Positions 1-10,761 of a DNA stretch of 64,000 nt are shown here, in pieces. Position 1 is the stretch's first letter; each line of letters opens with the position of its first letter. Both the position numbers and the translations under genes were made by a program. This stretch comes from Cytidiella melzeri (taxonomy: Eukaryota; Basidiomycota; Agaricomycetes; Polyporales; Irpicaceae): positions 1 to 64,000 of the forward strand of contig JABYQR010000104.1 in the NCBI GenBank assembly GCA_022592445.1, read 5' to 3'. A model generated the notes under the pieces. It ran no database searches, was not told the origin of the DNA, and saw nothing but the letters and a program-made list of their open reading frames with translations.

Positions 1-35
1 TAGCCCTGACCCTGATGAACCCACCGTAAACGTCA

Positions 36-40
36 ATTCA
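36..40. repeat. Left target-site duplication of the gypsy element (ATTCA)
   Basis: ATTCA lies immediately left of the TG that opens the 5' LTR and recurs directly after the CA closing the 3' LTR at 6865-6869. Five base pairs is the normal duplication length for Ty3/gypsy integration. Confidence 0.9.
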
Positions 41-826
41 TGACATGGATAGTCCAACAGAGACCGGATTTTTCCAACAAATGTCACAAGTTTACAGCCT
101 TAGGCGCCTATCTAGAGCGCTTATTTTCCGGCTAGGAGTGTTACCGGACCTAACCCTAACCCAGGTCACGTGACATCCTGCCTTATTTATCAATAGTCCA
201 GACCCAAACCCTAGACTCAATCTGGAGCGGTTCCAGATCAACCTAGGCTATTGTTCTATTGTTCTCCTTCCATTGTTAGGGATTCCCCAGGGATTTCCCC
301 AGTTCTTATTGTCCTATTGTCTTTCGTCTATTGTTAGGGATTCCCCAGGGATTCCCCCAGTTTCTATTGTTCTATTGTTCCAGTTTCTATTGTTCTATTG
401 TCTTATTGTTATAGCTCTATTGTTCTACGTACTTTGGTCTTTGACAGCTACCCTGGTCCTTGACAGTTACCCTGATCCCTTATTGTTCTATTGTTACTCC
501 AGCCCCACAGTTACTCCAGTCCCTAGTGTGGGAACTTGTGCACAGACCATCCAGCCACAGTATATATAGTAGCCCTTACCCTCCCTAGCTCTGCATCTTG
601 ACCTCTCTGTCATTTGCACTGCTAGGTGAGTTACTGCATGTAACTTAGTATCATACCTTATTAACTCTGTCATTTGCACTGCTAGTATCCGGCCTCTGTG
701 CCTGCTTGCCTGCTCATCATCGACTCTGACCTTGTTGTCGTCGTTGGAGATCCCTTTCCTTTTCCACCATCATCTACTCCACCCTTGTTTAGGGTTTAGC
801 AGTATAGCAGCAGTCGCTCCGCGACA
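41..826 (+). repeat. 5' LTR of the gypsy element (786 bp)
   Basis: Starts TGACATGG and ends GCGACA. It holds a TATATATA box near 561, runs of a TCTATTGT motif, and a 58-bp segment around 280-340 present twice here but once in the 3' LTR. The first about 98 bp also read as the carboxy-terminal extension of the pol frame when this repeat occurs at the 3' end. Confidence 0.92.
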
Positions 827-998
827 TTAGGTCAAGATACCACACAGCTACCGGCACGACTGCCCTTAGCTTGGATCAAGCCCTCCTGTCCCCCCAGTTT
901 AAAAAAGTTTATTCACCCCTACGTTTGAGAGTAAGCCATCGCCGTCCGTCTTGACGTGCTTGATCGCTAACTCGTTCACTTTCCGTGGTTGATTCTTA

Positions 999-1757
999 GT
1001 GCCGAAAGAATCCCACTCCCGTTTTACTGCTCGTCCAGATCCTTTGCACAAGGATCTGAACCAAGCACGTCGAGAAGTCCAGATCCATCGCGCCTTACCT
1101 CAGGCTGTGTTTGATCAACTCGACGCAGAGCACGCACGTGGCCAGAGTCACAAATACACGGAGAAGGAACTCAAGGCTATTGCCTCCTACGTCGGTTGTC
1201 GTAAACCCAAGGGTTCTGCCCTCACACACAGATTCCCCACAGTAGAGGAGTTTGAGAAACTCCGCACAGAATCCAAAGAGTTCGCCGCCCGCACCGCACG
1301 CGAACAAGCACAGGCTCTAGCAAACCTTCCTAAGAAGCCCTCTCTAGCAGAACGCTTCACAGCCCGGCCCGCTACCAACCCTAGCGCAGCCCTCATAGCA
1401 GCTAAGCCGACTCTCATCGACTTCCGCAAGCATACTGTTGAAGACCTTCGCGGTATCTTCACTCCCAAGCTCACCGCTACCCTCCAACGTCTGTCGATTC
1501 TCCCCACCATCGACAAATACCACCAGCTTCATAAAGATACGAAGCGTCAGTTTGAGCAGGAGAAACAGAAGCTAGAGAAGCTTCTAGAGGAATTACCAAC
1601 CCGAGCCCCTGTCATCACTCATCGTGAGTGGCAGCTGCTGGATTGGGGATTAAAGGCAATTGGGAAAATCAGTTTCACGGGTTTAAGGAGAAACTACGAA
1701 CAAGTGTTCAAAGCAGTAGACAAAGTCTGGGCAGACGAGTACTTCATCTCGTTTTAA
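999..1757 (+). CDS. Gypsy element upstream ORF, unknown 252-residue protein
   Basis: This open frame lies between the 5' LTR and gag. The product is charged, rich in Lys, Arg, Glu and Ala, and has a predicted helical stretch around residues 175-200 (Gln/Glu/Lys-rich, coiled-coil-like). I see no zinc knuckle, protease or polymerase motif and do not recognise the family. The intact frame beside broken gag and pol makes it the best-preserved ORF in this copy. It could be an extra amino-terminal Gag segment, since the next frame opens 13 bases after its stop, or a separate accessory protein. I cannot decide between these. Confidence 0.55.
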   Translation: MPKESHSRFTARPDPLHKDLNQARREVQIHRALPQAVFDQLDAEHARGQSHKYTEKELKAIASYVGCRKPKGSALTHRFPTVEEFEKLRTESKEFAARTAREQAQALANLPKKPSLAERFTARPATNPSAALIAAKPTLIDFRKHTVEDLRGIFTPKLTATLQRLSILPTIDKYHQLHKDTKRQFEQEKQKLEKLLEELPTRAPVITHREWQLLDWGLKAIGKISFTGLRRNYEQVFKAVDKVWADEYFISF

Positions 1758-1769
1758 GTAGAATACAGT

Positions 1770-3326
1770 GTGGCTTCCCAAAGTCCCAATAGCAGTATCT
1801 GGTCCAGAGATCACCTCCCCTGTGAACATTATCCGCACGCCTTCAACCACGAAACAGTCAGAGACGAGTGTTACAATCCTGAAGAAGGACATCAACTCTG
1901 CGAAGTACAGCCGTGTCCAAACCGTTACAATGGAATTACATATCCGGGTCGTTTTGCAAATCAGTACCGGCCCATTCATCATTGGCAAGAGGATTGCATC
2001 CTTGAATCTCTTCCCCCCCTGCCGGAACCTGAAGAAGACTTCGATCGAACCTTCACGCAGGAACAGTACCAGATGGACTCCACCAACGTGTCCCAACATG
2101 CTTCCAGGGCAGCTACCCCGGCCCCTGCACAAGAATCATCTCCACCTCCCACTGCAGAACAGCTTCTGCACGCACTACTCCTGGTCAGCAGCAGCTGACA
2201 CAAGCCATCACAGCGCTGGTTCAAAACCAGCAACCGGTCAACAACAGGTCACGGGAAAGGGTTGTAGAGAAACCCGCTAGTTTCAAGGGCAATGCAAGTA
2301 GTGACGCGCGTTGCTTTCTAGCTGCCTTCTCAATGTACGCACAGTTTAATGAGAAGCTGTTGCCGTACAATGCCCAAGGTGGTCAGACCCGGTTAGACCA
2401 TCTCTGGATCTCGTCGGCCCTGTCATTTATGACCGAGGATGCAGCAGTTTGGGCTACGCCCCACATGGATTTGATTGCCAGCCATCAAATGGCATTCAAT
2501 GGTGATTGGGACGATTTCAAGGCGGCGTTCAAAGCACAATTTGAACCAGTTGACGAAATGGTGGATGCTAAGGCCAAGCTCAGGGAGCTGTGGCAAGGCA
2601 AAAAGACGGTTCCTGAGTACACGGCCCAATTCCGGGAAATCATGGACAGAACAGGTTACTCGACACAGGACCTCCGAGACCGGTATTATGAACACCTGAG
2701 CACCACGATCAAGGATGAACTAGTTCACACCGCACGGCCCCACGTCACCCTCGTCGATCTAATAAATGTGGCCACTGACATTGACAACCGTCTTCGGGTC
2801 CGAGCTCAGGAAAAGGCTCGTGAACAAGGTCGGACAGTCCCCAACGTGTTCAAATCCACCCCAGTCTCCACCTCGTCCCCAGCTCCTTTCGTCCAACCAT
2901 CTCGCAATTCCAACGCTATGGAAATTGACGCAACCAAAGTTGGTCCCAATGGGAAAACACGTGCTGATTTCATGAAGGCAATGAATGGAAGGTGCTACGG
3001 ATGTGGATCTAAGGAGCATCAAAAGAAAGACGGCAAACATGATCGCGAGTTGTGTGGACATTGTGGAGGCAACCATCAGACACAAGTTGCCAAAGCCGGT
3101 TCCTTGGTACCCACCCAGGCAACAGAAGGTGGCTGCCAACACTCTCTTCGATCCGTCCACTTCGGCCCCCTCGTCGTCCTCGTCTGCGAGGCCCTTACCT
3201 ACCCCGCCTGCCGCAACCGTCGCCAGCTCTTCGTCTTCAACTCCGTTTGACTACGATGCCATCATGAAGCAGATGTCATCGCTCACGGATCAAGTCAAGC
3301 AGCTGGGAAATCAAAGGGATTTTTAG
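1770..3326 (+). pseudogene. Gypsy Gag (capsid and zinc-knuckle region), frameshifted
   Basis: Three consecutive frames together make one Gag. Frame 1770-2198 is a Pro/Ser-rich amino-terminal part. Frame 2192-3080 holds the retrotransposon-gag capsid domain (for example LRELWQGKKTVPEYTAQFRE) followed by a Cys-rich zinc-knuckle region (CYGCGSKEH, then CGHCGGNH). Frame 3080-3326 gives a Pro/Ser-rich tail ending near 3326. Frame changes occur near 2180-2195 and near 3075. At both, sensible family-like sequence continues in the new frame, so single-base indels are the simplest explanation. Gag would coat the element RNA in cytoplasmic particles. Confidence 0.8.
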
Positions 3327-3488
3327 AAGGACTCCAGGTGAAACCGCACCCTCGAGTCCCTCTAGAAAGACCTACTAGAAGAAGTGGAGGACAATGATGA
3401 TTCCCCCACGGACACAGTTTTTAGCCCCCTGTAGTAAATACCCGCCCGCGCAGCAGCCTGATTTGCAGTCTTCAGTTTATTTAACGAC

Positions 3489-6231
3489 ATGTATAACTAC
3501 TACGAAACCTTGTCGTCCTGCATAGTGCCTGAAATAGACCCGCTTAGCATGCATTTCCGAGTTCCAATTACGCTCAAAGGAGTGTTCAGAGAAAAAGGCA
3601 TCAAAGCTATGATTGACTCAGGAGCCACCGCATTGTTCCTAAGTCAAGACTTTGTCAACCGGCACCGAGTACGTACGGTCCCCTTAGAAAGACAGATCCC
3701 ACTCCACAACATCGATGGGACTCTAAATCAAGGAGGACGTATCACACACAGAGCAGAGCTCGAACTACAAGTTGGGGCTATCAAAGAAAACGCAACATTT
3801 TTGGTCACAGACATCGGACCAGAAGATTGCATTCTAGGCCTACCCTGGCTTCGCAAAGCAAACCCCAAGATCAATTGGGCTACCGGAGAAATGGAACTGG
3901 AAGCCGAAGAAGATTTGAACCCTTCCAGTCTATCACAGCCAATCGGAAGCAGAGACGAGCCTGGCTCAGAGCCGGTATCATTCAGGACACCAAAGAAGAG
4001 CTTTGGTCCTGTGCTAGCTATACGTACTCAACAGACATTGCGGCTAAGGCCCATCAATCCAAAGAGCAACAGACGTTCGAACAGATGGTTCCAGAAGAAT
4101 ACCGTAGACACCAGAAAGTCTTTTCCGAAGAAGCATCACAGCGTCTCCCAGAGCACCAACCCTGGGATCACACGATTGATCTAACAGAGAACCCGAAGAT
4201 GTTCAGATCCAAGGTCTACCCCATGTCTCCTAATGAACAAGCGGAGTTAGACAAGTTTATTGAGGAAAACCTAGCGAAAGGATATATTGTCCCATCCAAG
4301 TCGCCCATGGCCTCACCGGTATTCTTCGTCAAGAAGAAGGATGGCAAGCTTCGGCTTGTTCAGGATTATCGACGGTTGAATGACATCACAATCAAAAACC
4401 GCTACCCACTCCCCTTGGTATCAGACATCACCAATCGACTTCGTCAAGCCAAAATCTTCACTAAGTTTGATGTACGATGGGGTTACCATAACATTCGGAT
4501 CAAAGAAAATGACGAATGGAAGGGTGCATTTGTGACAAACCGAGGGCTGTTCGAGCCTAAGGTGATGTTGTTTGGCATGACCAATTCTCCAGCCACGTTT
4601 CAAGCAATGATGAACTCCATCTTTGCTGATCTCATTGCGGAAGGAAAGGTCTCTGTGTACCTGGATGACATCCTCATCTTCAGCTCAGACATCACGGAAC
4701 ATCGTAAACTCGTCCATGAAGTACTAGCAAGACTTGAAGCCAATGACCTGTACCTTCGCCCCGAGAATGCGAATTTGAACAGTCACAAGTCGAGTACTTA
4801 GGTCTAATCATCGGTAACGGAAAGATCCGTATGGACTCGGGTAAAATAGAAGCTATCACCAACTGGCCGGTACCACAGAACCTCCGTGATGTACGCGGCT
4901 TCATTGGATTTGCCAACTTCTACCGACGTTTCATCAAGGATTTTGCACGGCATACTCGTCCCCTACATGATCTCACCAAGAAAGACCAACCTTGGAAGTG
5001 GGGAGAAGCACAGCAGAACGCTTTTCAGATGCTCAAAGATGCGTTCACTCAGGAACCTATTCTAGTCACATGGGAACCCGATCGTCCCACACGTATTGAA
5101 GTTGATGCGTCTGGCTTTGCAACCGGAGGAGTTCTACTGCAGAAATTAGAGGATGGACAGTGGCATCCAGTAGCGTTTTGGTCTCAGTCTATGGCCGAAG
5201 CAGAACAGAACTATGAGATCTATGATCGAGAAATGCTCGCTATCATCAGAGCTCTCGAAGATTGGCGTCATTATCTGGAAGGACTACCCGCGCCCTTCGA
5301 GATCATCACAGATCATCAGAATTTGCAGTATTGGCGTACCGCCCAAGACCTGTCCAGACGACAAGCTCGGTGGTCTTTGTATCTGAGCCGGTTTGATTTT
5401 GTTTTAACGCACAAACCCGGAAAAACCCTCACTCAAGGCGACCCGTTATCCCGGGTCAGAACCCTGGAAGTTTTAGATGCATCAGACAACAAGGAACAAG
5501 TTGTACTGAAGCCTGAATACTTCCAGACAATAGCCACCTCGAGTACCCCGGAATCTGATCCGTTAGAGTCACGGATTAAAGACATCAGTATTCGAGAAGC
5601 AGAGGTAGTCCAGGGACTAGCCAAGCTCAGGAAGGATGGACCCCGAAAGTTGACTGATGGTGGACTTGAGTGGGAGGAAGACAATGGACTGGTGTACTAC
5701 AAAGGGAAGCTGTACATTCCAAAGGATCGTGAAGTTCGTAGAGAGATTGTACGACGATGCCATGATGCATTACCGGCAGGACATCCAGGAAAACATGCAA
5801 CCCTAGAACTAGTCACACGGCATTATTGGTGGCCTCGCATGGCATCCTTTGTAGAGCAGTACGTACTCGGATGTGACAAGTGTCAGCAAACCAAACCGGC
5901 GCAACATCCTACCGTTCCGATACAGCCCATCGACGTACCAGATGGACCCTGGCAGGTGGTTGGCGTAGACTTAGTCGGACCTCTTTCGCGAAGCAACAGA
6001 TTTGACATGATTGCAGTATACACGGACTTGTATAGCAAACAAAGTCATGTAATTCCGACCCAGTCTACAGTTACAGCTGACGGCATAGCCGACCTCCACA
6101 TCAAAGAAGTCTTTAGGCTCCATGGTATTCCCCGACTGACATGGATAGTCCAACAGAGACCGGATTTTTCCAACAAATGTCACAAGTTTACAGCCTTAGG
6201 CGCCTATCTAGAGCGCTTATTCTCCGGCTAG
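3489..6231 (+). pseudogene. Gypsy Pol: protease, RT, RNase H and truncated integrase, frameshifted
   Basis: The first frame (3489 to about 3920) carries an aspartic protease with DSGAT and the ILGLPWL motif. The second frame continues with RT, including FVKKKDGKLRLVQDYRRLN, LFGMTNSPATFQ and the catalytic VYLDDILIF. A one-base loss near 4770 shifts to the third frame with the RT thumb, RNase H (EVDASGFATGG, YDREMLAI) and integrase. Integrase shows the H2C2 zinc finger (HPGKH ... CDKCQQ) and the first catalytic Asp (GVDLVGPL). The frame then enters the 3' LTR at 6137 and stops at 6231, so the third acidic catalytic residue and the carboxy-terminal part are missing. Confidence 0.88.
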
Positions 6232-6864
6232 GAGTGTTACCGGACCTAACCCTAACCCAGGTCACGTGACATCCTGCCTTATTTATCAATAGTCCAGACC
6301 CAAACCCTAGACTCAATCTGGAGCGGTTCCAGATCAACCTAGGCTATTGTTCTATTGTTCTCCTTCCATTGTTAGGGATTCCCCAGGGATTCCCCCAGTT
6401 TCTATTGTTCTATTGTTCCAGTTTCTATTGTTCTATTGTCTTATTGTTCTAGCTCTATTGTTCTACGTACCCTGGTCTTTGACAGCTACCCTGGTCCTTG
6501 ACAGTTACCCTGATCCCTTAGTGTTCTATTGTTACTCCAGCCCCACAGTTACTCCAGTCCCTAGTGTGGGAACTTGTGCACAGACCATCCAGCCACAGTA
6601 TATATAGTAGCCCTTACCCTCCCTAGCTCTGCATCTTGACCTCTCTGTCATTTGCACTGCTAGGTGAGTTACTGCATGTAACTTAGTATCATACCTTATT
6701 AACTCTGTCATTTGCACTGCTAGTATCCGGCCTCTGTGCCTGCTTGCCTGCTCATCATCGACTCTGACCTTGTTGTCGTCGTTGGAGATCCCTTTCCTTT
6801 TCCACCATCATCTACTCCACCCTTGTTTAGGGTTTAGCAGTATAGCAGCAGTCGCTCCGCGACA
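6137..6864 (+). repeat. 3' LTR of the gypsy element (728 bp)
   Basis: Matches 41-826 base for base apart from about five substitutions and the absence of one 58-bp tandem unit. It begins at exactly the same TG as the 5' copy. No purine-rich tract precedes it; the preceding bases are integrase codons. A TATATATA box lies near 6599. Confidence 0.92.
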
Positions 6865-6869
6865 ATTCA
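6865..6869. repeat. Right target-site duplication of the gypsy element (ATTCA)
   Basis: Direct copy of 36-40. Reading 1-40 and then 6870 onward restores one open copia frame, confirming the insertion point. Confidence 0.9.
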
Positions 6870-9800
6870 GTCACAATCGACAAAGATGCTGCAAATGTTC
6901 TATCGTACGATTCCGTTTATGCTTTCAGTAGTATTGCTCCCCGTGATCCGGTGAACACTATTCGGTGCAACAACGTTGCATTCTCGGCAAATAGGACAAA
7001 ACAAGTCACAGTCTACCATGACTCCAGTGCAAATAGGCATATCTTCTTCGATCACGGCATGTTCGAACATTACTGGACTATTGACCCTCTTCAAGTCCGC
7101 GGTTTCGGATCTGCTTTGACTACATCTGCTATTGGGATGGGCGACGTCTATCTACAGGCTACAATCAAAGGACATCACCACACAGTCAAACTATCAGATG
7201 TTCTTCACGTGCCCTCCGCACGAATGAACTTGGTCTTGCAAGGATGTCTAGAGAGGAGAGGAGTGGGATTGACAACAAGGAAGGGTCAACTAACTCTTGA
7301 CTACAACGGTATTGTTGTCATGACCGAGAACTTGGACAACAACAATCTTTACCGGTTACACGTCACCGCACTACCTCGCAATCTTGCCAGCTGCATCTTG
7401 GAAGCAGATCCCTTGGATGTCACTGCTATTCCACACAATCTACTCAGTTGGACTCCAGACCCAAACACTCAACAATCTTTGCTATCACGAATCTCCATGC
7501 CAGTTGCCGCCAGCACTCGCGCAATTGATTCGGGTTTTTACACCGCCTGCTAGGCCACATAGGCGTAAAATGGCTGGCGCGCTCAACTACTGGTATCCGG
7601 CTTGCTCCCAACGCATCGACAGGACACGCATGTGAAACATGTGCGCGCGCAAACATCACATGTCTACCTTTCTCAAAATCCTCCGATCTCAGAGCAAAAC
7701 GACTTCTATTCCGAATTCATCTCGACATCTGTGGCCCTCTACCCGTGGAATACAACGGTGTCAAATATTTCATGCCATGTATAGACTGCCACTCGCGATG
7801 GAAGGTACCGTTGTTCTTGAAGCTTCGGTCAGAGGCCCTGCAAGAATTTGTCAAATTCAAGAACGTGGCTGAACGCTTCACAGGCGAAAGGATCGCAGTC
7901 ATACAGGTGGGTCAACAATGCACCCAAATTTGTCCATGGCGCGTTCCGCACCTTCTGCAAGAAAGAGGGAATTACCTACGAGAAAATCATTGCCAACGCA
8001 TCACCCCAAAACGGTGTCGCCGAACGCACTAATCAAACACTCGCCTCAATGGCGCGAGCCATGCTCATCGACAGCCACCTCACTGATTATTTCTGGCCAC
8101 TCGCAGTCATGTGTGCATCACACATCCTCAATCAAGTGGGAACCTCTGCCCTACCAAACGACATCACTCTGTACCACGTCTGGCATCAGCACGATCAAGA
8201 CCTATCTCACTTACGAGTATTTGGAACACGCGTCATTGCTCAAAAACTCAACTCCGACTCATTAAACAAGGTCCAACCACGCGGCGAAGAAGGATGTTTT
8301 GTTGGTTACGCATAGGACGCAAAGGGCTACCTAGTCTGGTTCCCATCATCACGAACCGTGCAATCCCGCTGCGACGTGGTGTTCCTCAACAACCACAACA
8401 TACCTCCTTCCTCACCTACCACGTTGTCTCCTCTATGGGACAACATCTTCACAGAGAACAACGCTTGCTTCCGTGACAACAAAGGAGTGTTGAATGGGCA
8501 GCCGGTGGCTGTAATTGACGGTACCCCTGTAGGGGTGCTTCCGTTGGAACCTGGGTCCCAAAAGGGACTGGATGACGCATCTCCGGAGGCTCTGGAGGAG
8601 AGCGAGAACCATTGTAAACGCGTACGCGTTCTACCGGCGCGATACAAGGAACATAACTCCGAGTATTCGGACGAGGGGGGGCTGCGTATCGATCAAAATC
8701 TCGTCCTCACACACGAAACTGACTCACACGAAATTGAACTCCATGATCCAACAATATGCCAGATCCAACAAGTCGTACACAACCTACCAGAGGTCAACGT
8801 GCTGAGCCCAATCAACGACCCAAAGGCCCAAGATCCACAATCTGTCGCTGAAGCCAAACGCAGCAAATACTGGGATCACTGGCTCGCCGCGATTCACGAG
8901 GAACTTGAAGCAATGGAGGCAAAGGGAGTGTACGAGGAAGTGGAAGCCATACCCCATGGAAGGAAACCCGTCGACTCAAAATGGGTGTTACATATCAAGC
9001 GCAACGCAGACGGCCATATCGCTCGTTTCAAGGCACAACTAGTTGCGAAAGGTTTCACTCAAATTCCAGGACAAGACTTCACGTTCACCTTTGCGCCGGT
9101 TGCCCGCTGGGACTCGATCCAAACAATTCTAGCCATTGCTGCACAAGATGACCTCTACCTGCGCCACATAGACATCAAAACGGTGTTCCTCAATGGACCA
9201 TTAGCGGAGGAGATCTACATGATGAAGCCAGCAATTGTTGGAAAGGGTGACTGGCGTCTGCTGAAAGGTCTGTATGGATTGAAGCAAGCCGGCTGTTCGT
9301 GGTACCTGGAGTTCAACGAGAAGTACCAATTGCTTGGTTTTCGGAGGTGCGAGTCTGATTGGAGTGTCCACGTACGAGGAGGCCCAGGGCCAAAGTCCAT
9401 GTCAGCCACCAGTGTGGACAACATACTCTTGGCATCGCCCTCAAAGGCGGAGTCCGACTCAATCACAAACGGATTAGGGAACCTATTCGAGATCACAGAC
9501 AACAAGGAGGTCAAATGGCTATTAGGCTGCAAAGTAACCAGGAACCGGGCGAGGCGATCAATCGTGCTATCGCAAGAGTCCTACATTGTGTCAATTCTCA
9601 GGCTGTTCAATATGGAATTCAGCAACGCCACAAGTACCCCGCTACCACCAAAGGTTGTATTATCTAGGGACCAGTCGCCACAAAACAACATGGACCGCGA
9701 CGAGATGAGGTCACTACCGTACTGTACCCTCGTGGGGAAGGTGATGTATCTTGCAACAACTACCAGGCTGGACATTGCATACGTGGTACGAGAACTCGCG

Positions 9801-10421
9801 AAGTTCATGTCCTGTTACTGACGTGCACACTGGTCAGCTGCGAAACACCTTCTTTGATACCTACAAGGCACAAGATCCATTGGTCTCACTCTCGGGAACC
9901 TCAACCCAGCGTATCTGCTGTTCCATGGGTTCACAAACTCCGACTAGGGATCAGGGGAAGGCAGAAAATTGATATCCGGATACATTATGATTGTGTTACA
10001 ATTGCCAGTCGCGTGGAGCTCCAAGCAGCAACAAGTGGTCGCCCTGTCTTCGTGCAAAGCCGAATACCTCGCATGTTTGCATGCTGCGTGTCAAATCATC
10101 TGGCTACGACAACTTCTTGGAGAGCTCGGAATTCCCCAGACGGAACCCACACCACTACTATGCGACAACAACGGTACGATTGCGTGTACACACGACCCTC
10201 ACGGCCATACCAGAATGAAGCACATCAATATTAGAGAGCACTTCATCAGGAACTGCGTCAACGACAGGAGAATTGACGTCAAGCGAGTAACAGGAAAAGA
10301 CAACCTAGCCGACGTATTCACAAAGTCACTTAGCCGCGTTCTACACTCTCGAGCAATGGAAATGTTAGGATTGGACGCGGGTCAAGGGGGGGTGTTAACA
10401 GATGACCCGTGCAGGCAGTAA
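6870..10421 (+). pseudogene. Copia gag-pol remnant: protease, integrase, RT, RNase H with stops and frameshifts
   Basis: Protease region: DSSANRH near 7020 and VLHVPSARMNL near 7205. A frameshift near 7545 precedes the GAG-pre-integrase zinc region (GHACETC). Integrase core motifs are LDICGPL and CIDCHSRW; a second shift lies near 7905, followed by PQNGVAERTNQTLASMARAM. RT motifs include DSKWVLHIKRNADG, HIDIKTVFLNG and GLYGLKQ, but the catalytic YVDD reads SVDN at 9411-9422. RNase H continues to 10421. In-frame stops occur at 8313 (TAG), 9819 (TGA), 9855 (TGA) and 9945 (TAG). Several expected Asp or Glu codons now read Asn or Lys, all explicable by C-to-T or G-to-A change. No product can be functional. 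Confidence 0.9.
10384..10392 (+). other. Copia polypurine tract
   Basis: AAGGGGGGG sits directly before the TG that opens the 3' LTR, the expected position for plus-strand priming in a copia element. Confidence 0.7.
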
Positions 10422-10610
10422 TGGATATGGACGACCCGCTCAGGCTGTAATGGATTAGGAAGTGCCGCAGTGGGGAGAGCGTCATAGGTACATCATCTAT
10501 GGGATACTATACACGGACTTTCCGCAATGAGATACTATGTATAAAAGACACCGACTGGCACAAGAGTTAAGCATCGGTTGCTTACTCTGTGCCAGACCCT
10601 TTTCTCAACA
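10393..10610 (+). repeat. Copia 3' LTR (about 218 bp)
   Basis: Begins TGTTAACAG right after the polypurine tract and probably ends CTCAACA at 10610, giving complementary TGTT/AACA ends. A TATAAAAG box lies at 10540-10547. The partner LTR is outside the window, so the right boundary rests on the terminal motif only. Confidence 0.7.
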
Positions 10611-10761
10611 GTGCTTGTGTGTCTTCTTGATGGAATTCAGAGTAGGCACATCAGTTGCATGCAATGCCTTTGCCCATTGCAACATTGCAGAAACCTACAC
10701 ATCTAAAAATTGTAAACGTTGGAGAGGTCAACAGAAGATCTGTAAGAAAGTTTATCAGTTA

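Larger units (their letters stand above)
41..6864 (+). mobile_element. Ty3/gypsy LTR retrotransposon, deletion derivative with target-site duplication
   Basis: Both ends carry a long direct repeat that starts TG and ends CA (41-826 and 6137-6864). The 5-bp sequence ATTCA flanks the outer ends (36-40 and 6865-6869). Internal order is a small ORF, gag with zinc-knuckle cysteines, protease (DSGAT), RT (YLDD), RNase H and integrase, which is Ty3/gypsy order. The integrase is cut off after its first catalytic region and runs straight into the 3' LTR, so the rest of integrase, any chromodomain and the usual polypurine tract are missing. Gag and pol are also broken by frameshifts. The LTRs differ at only about five positions plus one 58-bp indel, implying recent insertion. 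Confidence 0.93.
1..10610 (+). mobile_element. Ty1/copia retroelement remnant, split by a gypsy insertion; 5' end outside window
   Basis: Bases 1-40 and 6870-10610 belong to one copia element. Its open frame reads through base 40 and continues at 6870 once the inserted gypsy element and one copy of the duplicated ATTCA are removed. Going downstream I see an aspartic protease-like DSSA motif, a GAG-pre-integrase region, the integrase core, a copia-type reverse transcriptase, RNase H, a purine-rich tract (10384-10392) and a 3' LTR. The order protease, integrase, RT, RNase H is diagnostic for Ty1/copia. The 5' LTR and gag must lie left of the window. The copy carries several stops and frameshifts and must be inactive. 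Confidence 0.9.

Noticed and set aside
149..162. Telomere-like CCTAACCCTAACCC (again in the 3' LTR near 6245)
   Set aside because: Only two units, and part of the LTR in both copies; not a telomere.
139..826. Alternative LTR start at TGTTACCGG (139 and 6235)
   Set aside because: The identity between repeats extends 98 bases further left to a TG, and the ATTCA duplication fits only ends 41 and 6864.
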